Below are positions 7,542-15,004 of a DNA stretch of 30,158 bases, one piece after another. The stretch is from JAVKSL01 sp050744225 (GTDB taxonomy: Bacteria; Actinomycetota; Acidimicrobiia; Acidimicrobiales; JAJPHD01): assembly GCA_050744225.1 (NCBI GenBank), contig JBOGGT010000087.1, positions 1-30,158 of the forward strand, written 5' to 3'. A model generated the notes under the pieces. The model was not told the DNA's origin. It saw only the letters and a list, made by a program, of their open reading frames with translations, and ran no database searches. The position numbers were made by a program, and so were the translations under genes. Every line of letters begins with the position of its first letter. The first letter of the stretch is position 1.

Positions 7542-9114
7542 ATCCTCCAGGTTTGTTGCGCGATCTGCCGGGTGGACCGGTCCGCGGGGGCGCTGGCGGG
7601 GGAGGCATGTTGAGGCCAAGGAGTCCGGCCAGAGCCGGGATCCGACCCGATACGTGGCGGACGGCGTCCATGAGCTGATCTCCGGCGTCGAGAGGCAGGC
7701 CTACCGGCTTGACGGTCCGGCGAACTGGTGAGGCTGCTGCGGCATCCAGCAAGGCCGCCCACTCGTTGGCCGGCGTCTGGGGGCTCATGGACGCGCCGGC
7801 CGCCTGGCTCAGGCGTACTGCCAGCTCGGCTGGAAGCCTGGACCCAGGGTCCGGCGAACGGACCGAGGCCCGCAGGGCCCGCAGGGTGTGGTCGCTGTCC
7901 AAGGCGGACGCGGTCTCGTCGATCCAGCGCTGGCGGATTTGCGTTAGGCGGCCATCGAGGGCCTCCCGGAGCGTGGATGCCAACTGCCTGGTCTCGTCGT
8001 CACGGGTAACACTGTCGGCACCCGCCACCACCGAGCGCAGGTCCCGGAGCGCCAGCTGGTCCCCCGCGGCCACTGCCGCTTCCGCGCGGTCTCGCCAGGC
8101 GGCGGCCTTAAGGCGCCCGAGAAGCTGCTCGGCGAGGGTAAGCAGTGGTTCGGCTCTGACCTCGGGGCGGTCCTCCGCTCTGGCTTCGGCGTTCTGAGCC
8201 TCGATCGCCTGGCGCACCGCTGGGAGCCCACCACGCAGGACTTGCTCGGCAACAGGCCTCTGCTCGGCTGGCAGGGCTGCCAGGGCGGCGTTGCGATGAG
8301 CGTTGCCAGGTGCAAGGCGGGGAGGGCCGTGGCGGGGGGCGCCGTCACCAGACCCGGTGACAGCGTTGCCGGACCGCGCCGGGCCACCGGGCTGCCGGGG
8401 GTCACCGAGGTTACCGGACCGACCGGACCGACCGGACTGACCGGGGCCACCGGACCGAGCCGGACCACCGGGGCCACCGGACCGAGCCGGACCACCGGAC
8501 CGCGCCGGGTCGCTCGGCTCATCCCCCCTCCGGTTCCTGGAGGTCGCATCTGCTCCAGAGGCCCTGGTGGCCTGGGAGCCTCTGGAGCCCTGGGAGGGCG
8601 GTCCCTGCCGGTCAGGGTCACCGTCGTGGCCTCCCTGAGCCTCAATCAGGCGCCGATCCCCCCGCCTGGGACTGGCCGAGTCTTTGGTTCCTGGGGTTGC
8701 GGAGCCCTCCGCTTGGTGCGGGCGCCCGGCACCTTGGCGGTCTCCTGCCCGGTCGGACCGTCGAGCTGGACCAGATTGTCCATGCCCGCCCTTGGTTTCG
8801 CGCCTGTCGTGCCGGTCCTCGCGGCCGGACTTTGGGAGCAGCGAGGAGGTCACTCCCGGCGTGGCGTTGGAGGCAGCCAACAGGACCAGTCTGTCTGGCT
8901 CGGGTCGCCTTTCCCGCGGCGGGTAGAGGCGTAAGATGCTCGTCCCGTCCAAGTCGAACTCTGCATCGGCTCTGACGACATCTCCTACCTGCGCTCCGTC
9001 GTATAGCAGCGACGGGTCCAAGGAGCCCTTCGGTTGGCGTGCGCCCGCCGCCCGCCAGGTCCAAGTGCCATCCGGGCGTGCGCTGGTCAGCTCGAGGTCG
9101 ATCCGATGGGACAT
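7477..9114 (-). CDS. Hypothetical low-complexity protein with N-terminal and helical domains
   Basis: Not recognised. The product (545 residues) starts with about 65 residues that look folded (IDLELTSARPDGTWTWRAAG, then VGDVVRADAEFDLDGTSILR), possibly a small beta-barrel. About residues 85-265 are low-complexity, rich in Gly, Arg, Ser, Pro and Asp, including collagen-like RSGGPA/GGPG repeats (DNA 8365-8520). From about residue 270 to 500 it is helical and Ala/Leu/Arg-rich, then a Pro/Gly tail. ATG 9114 is preferred over TTG 9123: a TAGTTT box lies 7 nt before it, suggesting a leaderless start. Codon use supports this strand over the collagen-like ORF opposite (8242-8934). Its stop lies inside the GNAT gene. 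It is divergent from the PAP2 gene. Confidence 0.65.
   Translation of the reverse strand: MSHRIDLELTSARPDGTWTWRAAGARQPKGSLDPSLLYDGAQVGDVVRADAEFDLDGTSILRLYPPRERRPEPDRLVLLAASNATPGVTSSLLPKSGREDRHDRRETKGGHGQSGPARRSDRAGDRQGAGRPHQAEGSATPGTKDSASPRRGDRRLIEAQGGHDGDPDRQGPPSQGSRGSQATRASGADATSRNRRGDEPSDPARSGGPARSGGPGGPARSGGPGQSGRSGRSGNLGDPRQPGGPARSGNAVTGSGDGAPRHGPPRLAPGNAHRNAALAALPAEQRPVAEQVLRGGLPAVRQAIEAQNAEARAEDRPEVRAEPLLTLAEQLLGRLKAAAWRDRAEAAVAAGDQLALRDLRSVVAGADSVTRDDETRQLASTLREALDGRLTQIRQRWIDETASALDSDHTLRALRASVRSPDPGSRLPAELAVRLSQAAGASMSPQTPANEWAALLDAAAASPVRRTVKPVGLPLDAGDQLMDAVRHVSGRIPALAGLLGLNMPPPPAPPRTGPPGRSRNKPGGSNVAPRPGVGSGPGASPAGGP
8390..8520. repeat. Degenerate GACCGACCGG/CCACCGG repeat
   Basis: Imperfect short repeats built on GGACCGACC, GGGGCCACC and GGACCGAGCC fill this stretch. 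On the minus strand they give RSGGPAR-type repeats of the hypothetical protein; on the plus strand the open frame would be collagen-like (TGPTGPTG). Unit length is mixed, mostly 9 or 15 bp. Confidence 0.7.
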
Positions 9115-9120
9115 TGGCAA

Positions 9121-9147
9121 CAAACTAGTGCGCCACCCAAACTAGTG
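9121..9147. promoter_or_regulatory. Paired CAAACTAGTG sites between divergent genes
   Basis: CAAACTAGTG occurs at 9121-9130 and again at 9138-9147, 17 bp apart, each with the palindrome ACTAGT. On the minus strand the left copy supplies TAGTTT, a -10-like box 7 nt before ATG 9114. The pair lies between the divergent hypothetical and PAP2 genes, so it may hold promoters or a repressor site. Confidence 0.4.
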
Positions 9148-9197
9148 TGCCGTAAGCGCTGGCCGTTCTTGGGTTGAGGCCGAATCGGAGGGTACCA

Positions 9198-10145
9198 ATG
9201 GAGGGTTTCGACGAGGTCGTGACCACAGAGCAGGATCATCGAGCGGAATCAGGATCAATCGAGGACCCCGGCGGACCGTCAGGGTTACCGCCGCCGGTCG
9301 GTGCCTCGTTTCGTCTTCGCTTCTGGCAGCTGCGCTTCTGGCGTGAGCTCGTGATGGTCACCGTGTTGTATTTTGCTTACGAGGTGGTCGCCGACGCTAC
9401 CTCGGGATCGCACGCCACCGCCTTGGCCGACGCGCTCGCCCAGGTCCACCTGGAGCGAGTGCTGGGGCTATTCCATGAGCGCCAGATTCAGGAACTGGCT
9501 CTCAGGGTGCCCGGGTTGGCCCAGTTCAGCAACGATTACTACGCGAACATCCACTTCGTGATGCCGGTGGTGGTCCTGGTATGGCTTTGGTGGCGGTTCC
9601 CCGATCGCTACAGCCAGTGGCGCAACGTCCTGGCTTGGCTCACCGGGATCAGCCTGATCGTTTTCATTGCTTTCCCGGTCCTGCCGCCGAGGCTCCTACC
9701 TGGCAATTTTGGCTTTGTTGACACCATAAAGACGCTCGGTGGGGCGGGCAAGCTGGACGGGGTGTTGCTGAAGGAAGTGGGAGCCCAGTACGCGGCGATG
9801 CCGAGCTTGCACGTGGCCTGGTCCTTGTGGTGTGCGGTTGCCATGCTCCCCACGGTCCGACACCGGTGGTTCAAGGCCCTGCTCGTCGCCGATCCGGTGG
9901 TGACCACGTGCGTCGTGATAGTCACCGGGAATCACTTCTTCTTGGATGTCTTCGCCGGGGTCGTGGTGCTGGTGATGGGCGTGGGACTTGCCAGGCTTGA
10001 CTGGTCCAGGCTCGGCTGGTCCAGGCTCGGCTGGTCGAGGCTTCAATCGGCCAGCCAGGGCTGGGGTTTCGGGCGCCTGGGCAGTGGGAAGGTAACCCGG
10101 CACCGGGATGTTGCAAACGAAGGCTACACATTTCAAGGACGTTGA
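9198..10145 (+). CDS. PAP2/AUR1-type membrane phosphatase or phosphotransferase
   Basis: The product is a multi-spanning membrane protein of the PAP2 superfamily, closest in layout to the AUR1-like (inositol phosphorylceramide synthase-type) group. It would dephosphorylate or transfer a lipid phosphate at the membrane; the lipid is unknown. Visible motifs are PVLPPRLLP (first motif), AAMPSLHVAWSLWCAV (PSxH motif) and VTGNHFFLDVFAG (His-x4-Asp motif). About six hydrophobic segments are present. ATG 9198 is chosen because GGAGGG (9187-9192) sits 5 nt upstream; the longer TTG 9174 reading lacks this. A 15-bp repeat at 9993-10037 gives WSRLGWSRLG near the end of the last helix. An AI-2E transporter follows two genes on. 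Confidence 0.85.
   Translation: MEGFDEVVTTEQDHRAESGSIEDPGGPSGLPPPVGASFRLRFWQLRFWRELVMVTVLYFAYEVVADATSGSHATALADALAQVHLERVLGLFHERQIQELALRVPGLAQFSNDYYANIHFVMPVVVLVWLWWRFPDRYSQWRNVLAWLTGISLIVFIAFPVLPPRLLPGNFGFVDTIKTLGGAGKLDGVLLKEVGAQYAAMPSLHVAWSLWCAVAMLPTVRHRWFKALLVADPVVTTCVVIVTGNHFFLDVFAGVVVLVMGVGLARLDWSRLGWSRLGWSRLQSASQGWGFGRLGSGKVTRHRDVANEGYTFQGR
9993..10043 (+). repeat. 15-bp tandem repeat in the PAP2 gene
   Basis: Three units of AGGCTNGGCTGGTCC type (9993-10007, 10008-10022, 10023-10037) plus six bases, in frame, encode repeated RLGWS after the last membrane segment. Confidence 0.85.
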
Positions 10146-10191
10146 CCGATGCTGAGCGACGTCGAGGCTCAGTCTGTGAGAGGATGTTGCG

Positions 10192-10371
10192 ATGCCGGGT
10201 GCTGACAGGAACAGGGTGGCGGAGGTGCTCGACGCGGTGCGCGAGGCCCTTGGCCGGTTGGCGGGGCTGTTCGGCCCCCGCCCGATTCTGGTGCCCATCC
10301 CGGTCAGGGTCGCTACTCCGGCCGAACGACGCCGGGCGGTCCTGGAGAGCCTGAGGAACCAGAGGCGCTGA
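10192..10371 (+). CDS. Small hypothetical protein, 59 residues
   Basis: This short gene was found by reading the gap between the PAP2 and transporter genes. ATG 10192 is preceded by GAGAGG (10178-10183) at an 8-nt spacing, and codons have strongly GC-biased third positions. The product starts MPGADRNRVAEVLDAVREA, an amphipathic helix, continues with a hydrophobic RPILVPIPVRV stretch, and ends in a basic helix TPAERRRAVLESLRNQRR. It has no cysteine, no clear membrane helix and no family I recognise. It lies 46 nt after the PAP2 gene and 63 nt before the transporter, so probably in one operon. The alternative ORF at 10142-10354 in another frame has a less protein-like composition. Confidence 0.6.
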   Translation: MPGADRNRVAEVLDAVREALGRLAGLFGPRPILVPIPVRVATPAERRRAVLESLRNQRR

Positions 10372-10434
10372 GCGACACCGGTGGTATGGCTGTTCCCGCC
10401 GACCTCGTGATCTCCCCAGAGCGGATCTGACCTG

Positions 10435-11610
10435 TTGACCCCCGACGGGGACGGGCCGTCCCAAGCGGAGGTCCTTGACACTCCGCTGGAGGAGCCAGAT
10501 GCTCCCGATTCGGTCTTCGAGGCGGCTGCTGCCAGCGAAGCCGGAGTATCAGAGGAACTTGAATATGGCCGGCCTGGACGCTCGATAAACCGGCGCGCAC
10601 CTTTCTACGTTGGTCTGCTCGGGGCTCTCGGTGTGGCGTTGGCAGCAGCTGGGGTGTGGGGCCTTTACAGGATTCGACACTTGCTGCTGCTGCTTGTGCT
10701 GGCACTCTTCATCGCAGTGGGCCTGGACCCGGCGGTCCAGTGGCTGAATCGCTGGGTTCCCAGATGGGCGGCCGTGTTGATGGTGATTTTGGGTTCGCTC
10801 GGGATCTTCGCTGGGTTCTTGGCTCTGGCGGTTCCGGTCATTGTCAACCAGGCCACCGATTTCGCCCGTCAACTGCCCCATTACCTCAAAGCCCTGAACA
10901 ACCCGCACACCACCCTCGGTGGCCTCAACGCAAAGTATCACCTTGTGAGCCGGTTGCAGAAGTTCGTCAGCAGCGGCAATGGGAGCGGCGCGCTCACCAG
11001 TGGGATCATCGGAGCAGGAAGGGTGATCTTGGGGCTGCTCGGAGACACCCTGTTTGTTGCGGTCGTGAGCATCTACCTCCTCAGCGACCTTCGCCGGGTC
11101 AAGCGCGGACTCTACCAGTTGGCACCCAGGAGCCGGCGCGCCCGGGTCGTCCTGCTTGCCGACGAGATCTTCAGCCGGGTGGGCGGGTACGCGCTGGGCA
11201 ACGTCTTCATCACTGTGATTGCCGGGTTGGCCACTTACCTGTGGGCGACGATCTTCGGCGTTCCCTTCGCTCTCCTGCTGGCATTCCTGGTGGGGCTGCT
11301 GGACCTCGTCCCAGTCGTTGGCTCGACCATCGGGGGGGTTGTGGTGTCCCTGGTGGCGCTGACGGTGTCGCTTCCCGTGGCCATCGCCACCCTGGCCTTT
11401 TACGTGGCGTTCCGGCTGGCCGAGGACTACCTGCTCACCCCCCGCATCATGGAGCGCACGGTTAAGGTCCCCGGCCTGGTCACGGTTGTGGTAGTGATCG
11501 TCGGTGGCTCTCTGGCGGGAATCATCGGTGCTCTGGTTGCGATCCCCGTGGCCGCCGCGGTGATCTTGCTGACAGAAGAGGTGTTGGTGCCGCGGTTGGA
11601 CAAGACCTAG
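10435..11610 (+). CDS. AI-2E family (PerM-type) membrane transporter
   Basis: The product (391 residues) is a typical AI-2E/PerM family permease; members export small molecules or act as Na+/H+ antiporters, and the family name does not prove autoinducer transport. After a 55-residue acidic N-terminus come two helices (YVGLLGALGVALAAAGVWGL and HLLLLLVLALFIAVGLDP), a third at about 115-140, a soluble region (about 145-200), then a cluster of helices including LLLAFLVGLLDLVPVVGSTI, the family's conserved DLVPxxG motif, and LVAIPVAAAVILLTEEVL at the end. The start is a TTG at 10435 without a clear ribosome site; the first membrane segment is unaffected by this choice. Its last 89 bp overlap the convergent desaturase frame. 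Confidence 0.9.
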   Translation: MTPDGDGPSQAEVLDTPLEEPDAPDSVFEAAAASEAGVSEELEYGRPGRSINRRAPFYVGLLGALGVALAAAGVWGLYRIRHLLLLLVLALFIAVGLDPAVQWLNRWVPRWAAVLMVILGSLGIFAGFLALAVPVIVNQATDFARQLPHYLKALNNPHTTLGGLNAKYHLVSRLQKFVSSGNGSGALTSGIIGAGRVILGLLGDTLFVAVVSIYLLSDLRRVKRGLYQLAPRSRRARVVLLADEIFSRVGGYALGNVFITVIAGLATYLWATIFGVPFALLLAFLVGLLDLVPVVGSTIGGVVVSLVALTVSLPVAIATLAFYVAFRLAEDYLLTPRIMERTVKVPGLVTVVVVIVGGSLAGIIGALVAIPVAAAVILLTEEVLVPRLDKT

Positions 11611-12661
11611 GTCTCTGGCCGCCCCGCTGGGTCGGGGACCGGCGCTGGTCAATCCGGGCGGGATCTGGCTGCCGGACCGCCCAGGCCCATCCGAGTCGCT
11701 CCAGGGCCGAGATTGCCACGGCAGAGGGGTCGACCTGTCCACGGATCAGACCGTGGCGAGCGGAGGCGGGAAAGGCGTGGTGGCCGTTATGCCAGGACTC
11801 ACCGAAGCTCACGACAGCCAGTAGCGCGACGTTGGTGCTTCTGTCGGCGGTGTCGAAGGGCCGCCGACCGACCGTGTGGCACACTGAGTTAGTGCAGAAG
11901 GTGACGTGGTGGAGCAGGCCGATCCGCACCACCCCGCCCCACAGGAACGCGTTGAGGCCACCGTTTGGCGTACCCGTAACCGCATATCCAATGCCGAACG
12001 GGATGGTCAGCGAGAGCGCGGCCCACAACAGGGCGAGGCGCGATATGACCATGACATCGGGATCAGCTAGCAGGTCGGGGGTCCAGCGCTCCGAGTCCAC
12101 CGGGTTGGTCCGGAAAAACCAGCCGACGTGAGCGTAGACGAACCCCTTCAGCATCGGCCAGGCGCCGGCGCCATACCGGTGCGGCGAGTGCGGGTCGCCG
12201 CCAGCCTCGGTGAAGGCGTGGTGCTTGCGGTGCTGGCCCACCCAGGTGAGCACGGATCCCTGGATCGACATGGAGGCTGCGACCAACACCACTATTCGAA
12301 GCGGACGGCAGAGCTTGAGCGCACGGTGGGCAAGGTGGCGGTGATATCCGATGGTCACGCCGAACCCGGTGAACACGTAGCCGGTCACCAGGATGGAAGC
12401 GTCGAGCCAGGTAAAGCTGTCCCACCACAGCCGAGCGAGAGCCCAGCCGAATGCGGCCACAGGACCGAAGATCAGCAGGGTCGCGCTGACCAGCTGCGCC
12501 GGTCCGGCGCGTCCAGGTGCCGGGGGAGACTGCGGAACGGGATCCCGCACCGCGGCGACGGCGGTCAAGAGGCCCTGCCACAGGCCAAGGCTTGACCTGG
12601 AGAACACTGGGTTAGCGCCACTTTGGCAAACCTTCGATGTCCGTGAGCGGTCCACGCTCAA
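11522..12661 (-). CDS. Fatty acid (acyl-CoA type) desaturase
   Basis: This is a membrane di-iron desaturase that puts a double bond into fatty acyl chains, adjusting membrane fluidity. The three histidine boxes are visible: HRHLAHR, HRKHH (in VGQHRKHHAFTEAGG) and HNGHH (in ESWHNGHHAFPASARHG). The hydrophobic segments lie before box one and between boxes two and three, as in delta-9 desaturases. The TTG start at 12661 has GAAGG about 9 nt upstream on this strand; a downstream GTG (12655) is possible. The last ~45 residues (after WAWAVRQPDP) are Arg/Pro/Ser-rich and unlike the family, and overlap the AI-2E gene by 89 bp, so the natural stop may have been lost here or the tail is spurious. Monocistronic by position. 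Confidence 0.9.
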   Translation of the reverse strand: MSVDRSRTSKVCQSGANPVFSRSSLGLWQGLLTAVAAVRDPVPQSPPAPGRAGPAQLVSATLLIFGPVAAFGWALARLWWDSFTWLDASILVTGYVFTGFGVTIGYHRHLAHRALKLCRPLRIVVLVAASMSIQGSVLTWVGQHRKHHAFTEAGGDPHSPHRYGAGAWPMLKGFVYAHVGWFFRTNPVDSERWTPDLLADPDVMVISRLALLWAALSLTIPFGIGYAVTGTPNGGLNAFLWGGVVRIGLLHHVTFCTNSVCHTVGRRPFDTADRSTNVALLAVVSFGESWHNGHHAFPASARHGLIRGQVDPSAVAISALERLGWAWAVRQPDPARIDQRRSPTQRGGQRPRSCPTAAPTPLLSARSPRRPRGSQPEHR

Positions 12662-13027
12662 TGGGATGGACCTTCACCGACGAAGGTATCGACTACCACT
12701 CTAGCAGGGCTCGGCCAGGGCGTCCTGGCGGGCAGGTGGACCGGTGGACCGGCGGTCGGGGGACTGGTGGACCGGGGACTGGTGACCGGCGGGCCGGGGA
12801 CTGGTGGACCGGCGGCTCCCGCCTCCCGGCAGGGTACAAAAATCAACCGGCCCCGGCCGGGCGACAATCGACCCGGGCGCGAGGCTATGATCCAACCTTG
12901 TGCTGGGTTTTGCCCTGCCGGGTGCCCCGCGAGGACCGGCGGTTTGTTTCGTTTTCGGTCGAATCGGCAAGAATAGGTACATCAGCAGCCGACGGCAGGT
13001 CCGACGGCAGACAAGGAGGTCTTCACC
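12662..13027. other. Intergenic region with GGTGGACCGG-type repeats
   Basis: This 366-bp gap lies between the desaturase and membrane-protein genes, which are divergent. Positions 12735-12816 are an irregular tandem array of GGTGGACCGG and GGGGACTGGT motifs. An AAGGAGG ribosome site closes the gap (13014-13020), after a direct repeat of CCGACGGCAG. Open frames here (for example 12637-13623) run through the next gene out of frame and are rejected. No RNA gene is seen. Confidence 0.5.
12735..12816. repeat. Irregular GGTGGACCGG tandem repeat
   Basis: Variants of GGTGGACCGG and GGGGACTGGT alternate about seven times with indels. It is non-coding and sits in the gap between two divergent genes. 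Confidence 0.7.
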
Positions 13028-13594
13028 ATGGCAGTAAAGACCCGTTCGAACCGGCCAGTGGTGAACGGCGACTGGTCAGGGGGCTCGCCCGGATCGAGCG
13101 CTTCACGCTCCACTTCCCGCTCGACGCCTCGGGGAGGTGGCCGAGCCGGCGCTTCCAGCGCAAGGGGCGGGTTGGTGTTCGTCGGCTTCCTCGCGCTGTT
13201 GGCTGGCGCCTGGGGGGGGATCGTGCCCTACCTCGGCCCCAGCTTTGGTTACCGGATCGTCATTGGCGCGCCCTCGTTCACCTGGACGCTCGAGCACGCC
13301 CTGCTCTACTTTGCCCCGGGTGTGGTGGCGATCCTCGCAGCCCTCAGCCTGATGGGTCTGAGCAAATCCGGATTCAGTGTGGGTACGTCTGGTTTGCTGC
13401 TGGTCGCCTGCGGTGCATGGCTGGTCCTGGGGGTCATCGCCTGGCCGATCCTGTACACGACCCCTTCCATCTCGACCAACGTCAGCTCGAGTACCCTGTT
13501 CGTCAACCTGCTCGGCTACAACCTGGGGATTGGAGCGGTGTTGGTGCTGCTGGGCGGAGTGGCCCTCGGGGCTGCCCGGGGCGGCCGAGGCTAG
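13028..13594 (+). CDS. Hypothetical four-helix membrane protein
   Basis: Not recognised beyond being a membrane protein. The 188-residue product has a hydrophilic N-terminus of about 48 residues, rich in Ser, Arg and Gly (repeated SRSTSRSTPR), then four hydrophobic segments: GLVFVGFLALLAGAWGGIV, LLYFAPGVVAILAALSLMGL, LLLVACGAWLVLGVIAWPIL, and LLGYNLGIGAVLVLLGGVAL. The loop between helices three and four (YTTPSISTNVSSSTLFVN) is polar and probably outside. It has the strongest ribosome site in the window, AAGGAGG at 13014-13020, 7 nt before ATG 13028, so it is likely well translated. It precedes the STAS gene by 44 nt. Confidence 0.75.
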   Translation: MAVKTRSNRPVVNGDWSGGSPGSSASRSTSRSTPRGGGRAGASSARGGLVFVGFLALLAGAWGGIVPYLGPSFGYRIVIGAPSFTWTLEHALLYFAPGVVAILAALSLMGLSKSGFSVGTSGLLLVACGAWLVLGVIAWPILYTTPSISTNVSSSTLFVNLLGYNLGIGAVLVLLGGVALGAARGGRG

Positions 13595-13625
13595 GTACCT
13601 CGCGGTTGGGCGCCGCCGGTTGAGG

Positions 13626-13631
13626 TACGGT
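13626..13631 (+). promoter_or_regulatory. Possible -10 box of leaderless STAS gene
   Basis: TACGGT fits TANNNT and ends 7 nt before ATG 13639, which has no Shine-Dalgarno sequence. A leaderless transcript is inferred; a TTGGGC at 13606-13611 is a possible but short-spaced -35. Confidence 0.4.
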
Positions 13632-13638
13632 CTGGGGA

Positions 13639-14001
13639 ATGAACTTTCAGATGGACGTGACCGACGCTGGCGGGCTCTGCGTTGTGGTCGGCCTAAGCGG
13701 CGAGTTGGACCTGTACAGCGCGCCCAGGCTGCGTGACCGTCTGGATGAGCTGGTAGTCGAGGGATGGGCCATCATCGTGGTCGATCTGGACCAGCTCGCC
13801 TTCATGGACTCGAGCGGGATCAGCGTCTTGGTCAACAGCGCGAAAAGGGCGCGGGCGAGCGGGGGTGAGCTGCGCTTGGTGTGCACTCAGGCCCGCCTCA
13901 TCAAGCTGTTCGAGATCACCGGCCTTATTTCGAGCTTCGCCATCTTTGCCACCAGGACCCAAGCAGTGCCCGAAGTCGTGCCAGGCCCGCCTGCTGGCTA
14001 G
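13639..14001 (+). CDS. STAS domain anti-sigma factor antagonist
   Basis: This 120-residue protein is a complete single STAS domain of the SpoIIAA/RsbV type, which binds an anti-sigma factor and frees the sigma factor when unphosphorylated. Family motifs are LSGELDLYSAPRLRDRL at about 19-35 and the phospho-site region LAFMDSSGISVL at about 53-64, followed by the GGELRLVCTQARLIKLFEITGL helix and strand. The DSSG serine expected to be phosphorylated is intact. No partner kinase or sigma factor is in the window. It starts 44 nt after the membrane protein and ends 9 nt before the FNT gene, so STAS and transporter are probably co-transcribed. Confidence 0.9.
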   Translation: MNFQMDVTDAGGLCVVVGLSGELDLYSAPRLRDRLDELVVEGWAIIVVDLDQLAFMDSSGISVLVNSAKRARASGGELRLVCTQARLIKLFEITGLISSFAIFATRTQAVPEVVPGPPAG

Positions 14002-14010
14002 GGACGAAAA

Positions 14011-14889
14011 ATGTCCACCCAAGTCAAGAGCGCCTTCGAACGTACCGTCGACGAGGGGGTGGAACGTCTCCACCGGAGCACGCCTGTGCTGCTGGCCACC
14101 GGGATGGTCGGCGGGCTGGACGTGGGGCTGGGGGTCTTCGCCCTGCTTCTCGTGCACCATGGCACCGGCAGCCCGGAGCTGGGGGCCCTGGCCTTCAGTA
14201 TCGGTTTTGTCGCCCTTTCGCTGGCGAACAGCGAGCTGTTCACCGAGAACTTCCTGATCCCAGTCTCGGCGGCGGTGGCAAAGAAGGCGAGGCTGCGCGA
14301 CATTGGGCGCCTCTGGACCGGGAGCCTGGTGAGCAACCTGGTGGGGGGTTGGGTGGTTATGGCGGTGGTCATGGAAGGTTTTCCCGGGCTGGACGCCGTG
14401 GCTCGCAGCACCGCTGAGCACTACGTGACCTCGGGGATCGGTTTGGGCTCGTTCTGCACCGCGATCCTGGGCGGGATGGTCATCACCCTCATGACCTGGA
14501 TGGAGCAGACCACCGAGTCGGTCCCGGCCAAGCTGGTGGCGGCGGTGGCGGCGGCATTCCTCCTGGCGGCGGGGTCCCTGAATCACGTCATCGTCATGTC
14601 ACTGGAGAGCTTCGCCGCCCTTCAGGCCGGGGCGACCTTCGGCTACACGACCTGGGCTGGGCTGGCGGGATGGGCGCTGTTGGGCAACCTGGCCGGTGGA
14701 CTCACCCTGGTCACGCTCCTGCGCCTGGTCCAGGTCGGGGGTGAGAAGCTAAGAGCGGAACGCGAGCGTCCCGAGTCTGAGCCACGCACTGAGACAGCCG
14801 GATCCGACTCGAGCAAGTCCCCGAGCGGAACCCAGCTGGACGCGGCAGTGGATCGTCTGGTCGAGGTGACGGACCGCATGTCGAGGTGA
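14011..14889 (+). CDS. Formate/nitrite transporter (FNT) family protein
   Basis: The 292-residue product has six hydrophobic segments and FNT family features, closest in style to the YfdC-like branch rather than FocA or NirC. Visible are PVLLATGMVGGLDVGLG in helix one, FALSLANSELFTENFL-like loop (SLANSELFTENFLIPV), GSLVSNLVGGWVVMAV, TAILGGMVITLMTWM, LAAGSLNHVIVMSLESF (the NHVI segment that lines the pore in this family), and WALLGNLAGGLTLVTLLR. The substrate cannot be told from sequence. A 60-residue charged C-terminal tail (GGEKLRAERERPESEPRT...) is predicted cytoplasmic. ATG 14011 follows the STAS stop by 9 nt with an AGGGA site, suggesting coupling. Confidence 0.88.
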   Translation: MSTQVKSAFERTVDEGVERLHRSTPVLLATGMVGGLDVGLGVFALLLVHHGTGSPELGALAFSIGFVALSLANSELFTENFLIPVSAAVAKKARLRDIGRLWTGSLVSNLVGGWVVMAVVMEGFPGLDAVARSTAEHYVTSGIGLGSFCTAILGGMVITLMTWMEQTTESVPAKLVAAVAAAFLLAAGSLNHVIVMSLESFAALQAGATFGYTTWAGLAGWALLGNLAGGLTLVTLLRLVQVGGEKLRAERERPESEPRTETAGSDSSKSPSGTQLDAAVDRLVEVTDRMSR

Positions 14890-14925
14890 CCCGAGCGGGC
14901 GCACAGCTATGGGCGCCAGACCCGC

Positions 14926-14931
14926 TAGACT
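14926..14931 (+). promoter_or_regulatory. Possible -10 box in a small hairpin, tatA promoter
   Basis: TAGACT sits inside an inverted repeat AGACCC (14918-14923) / GGGTCT (14932-14937). A transcript starting near 14938 would carry a leader of about 67 nt to tatA with its strong ribosome site. Confidence 0.28.
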
Positions 14932-15004
14932 GGGTCTATCGACTCGTGGGACGACATGCCGTCCGGTCCGGACGCCTCCCCCGGGAAGGAGGTCTCCCAA
15001 GCAC

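Noticed and set aside
8242..8934. Collagen-like + strand frame (TGPTGPTG) opposite the minus-strand hypothetical protein
   Set aside because: Its repeats arise from the same GC-rich tandem DNA; the minus frame has longer folded-looking ends and a promoter-like box at its start.
12637..13623. 328-residue + strand frame over the desaturase-membrane protein gap
   Set aside because: It is out of frame with the gene at 13028, which has a perfect ribosome site, and translates the GGTGGACCGG repeats into low-complexity sequence.
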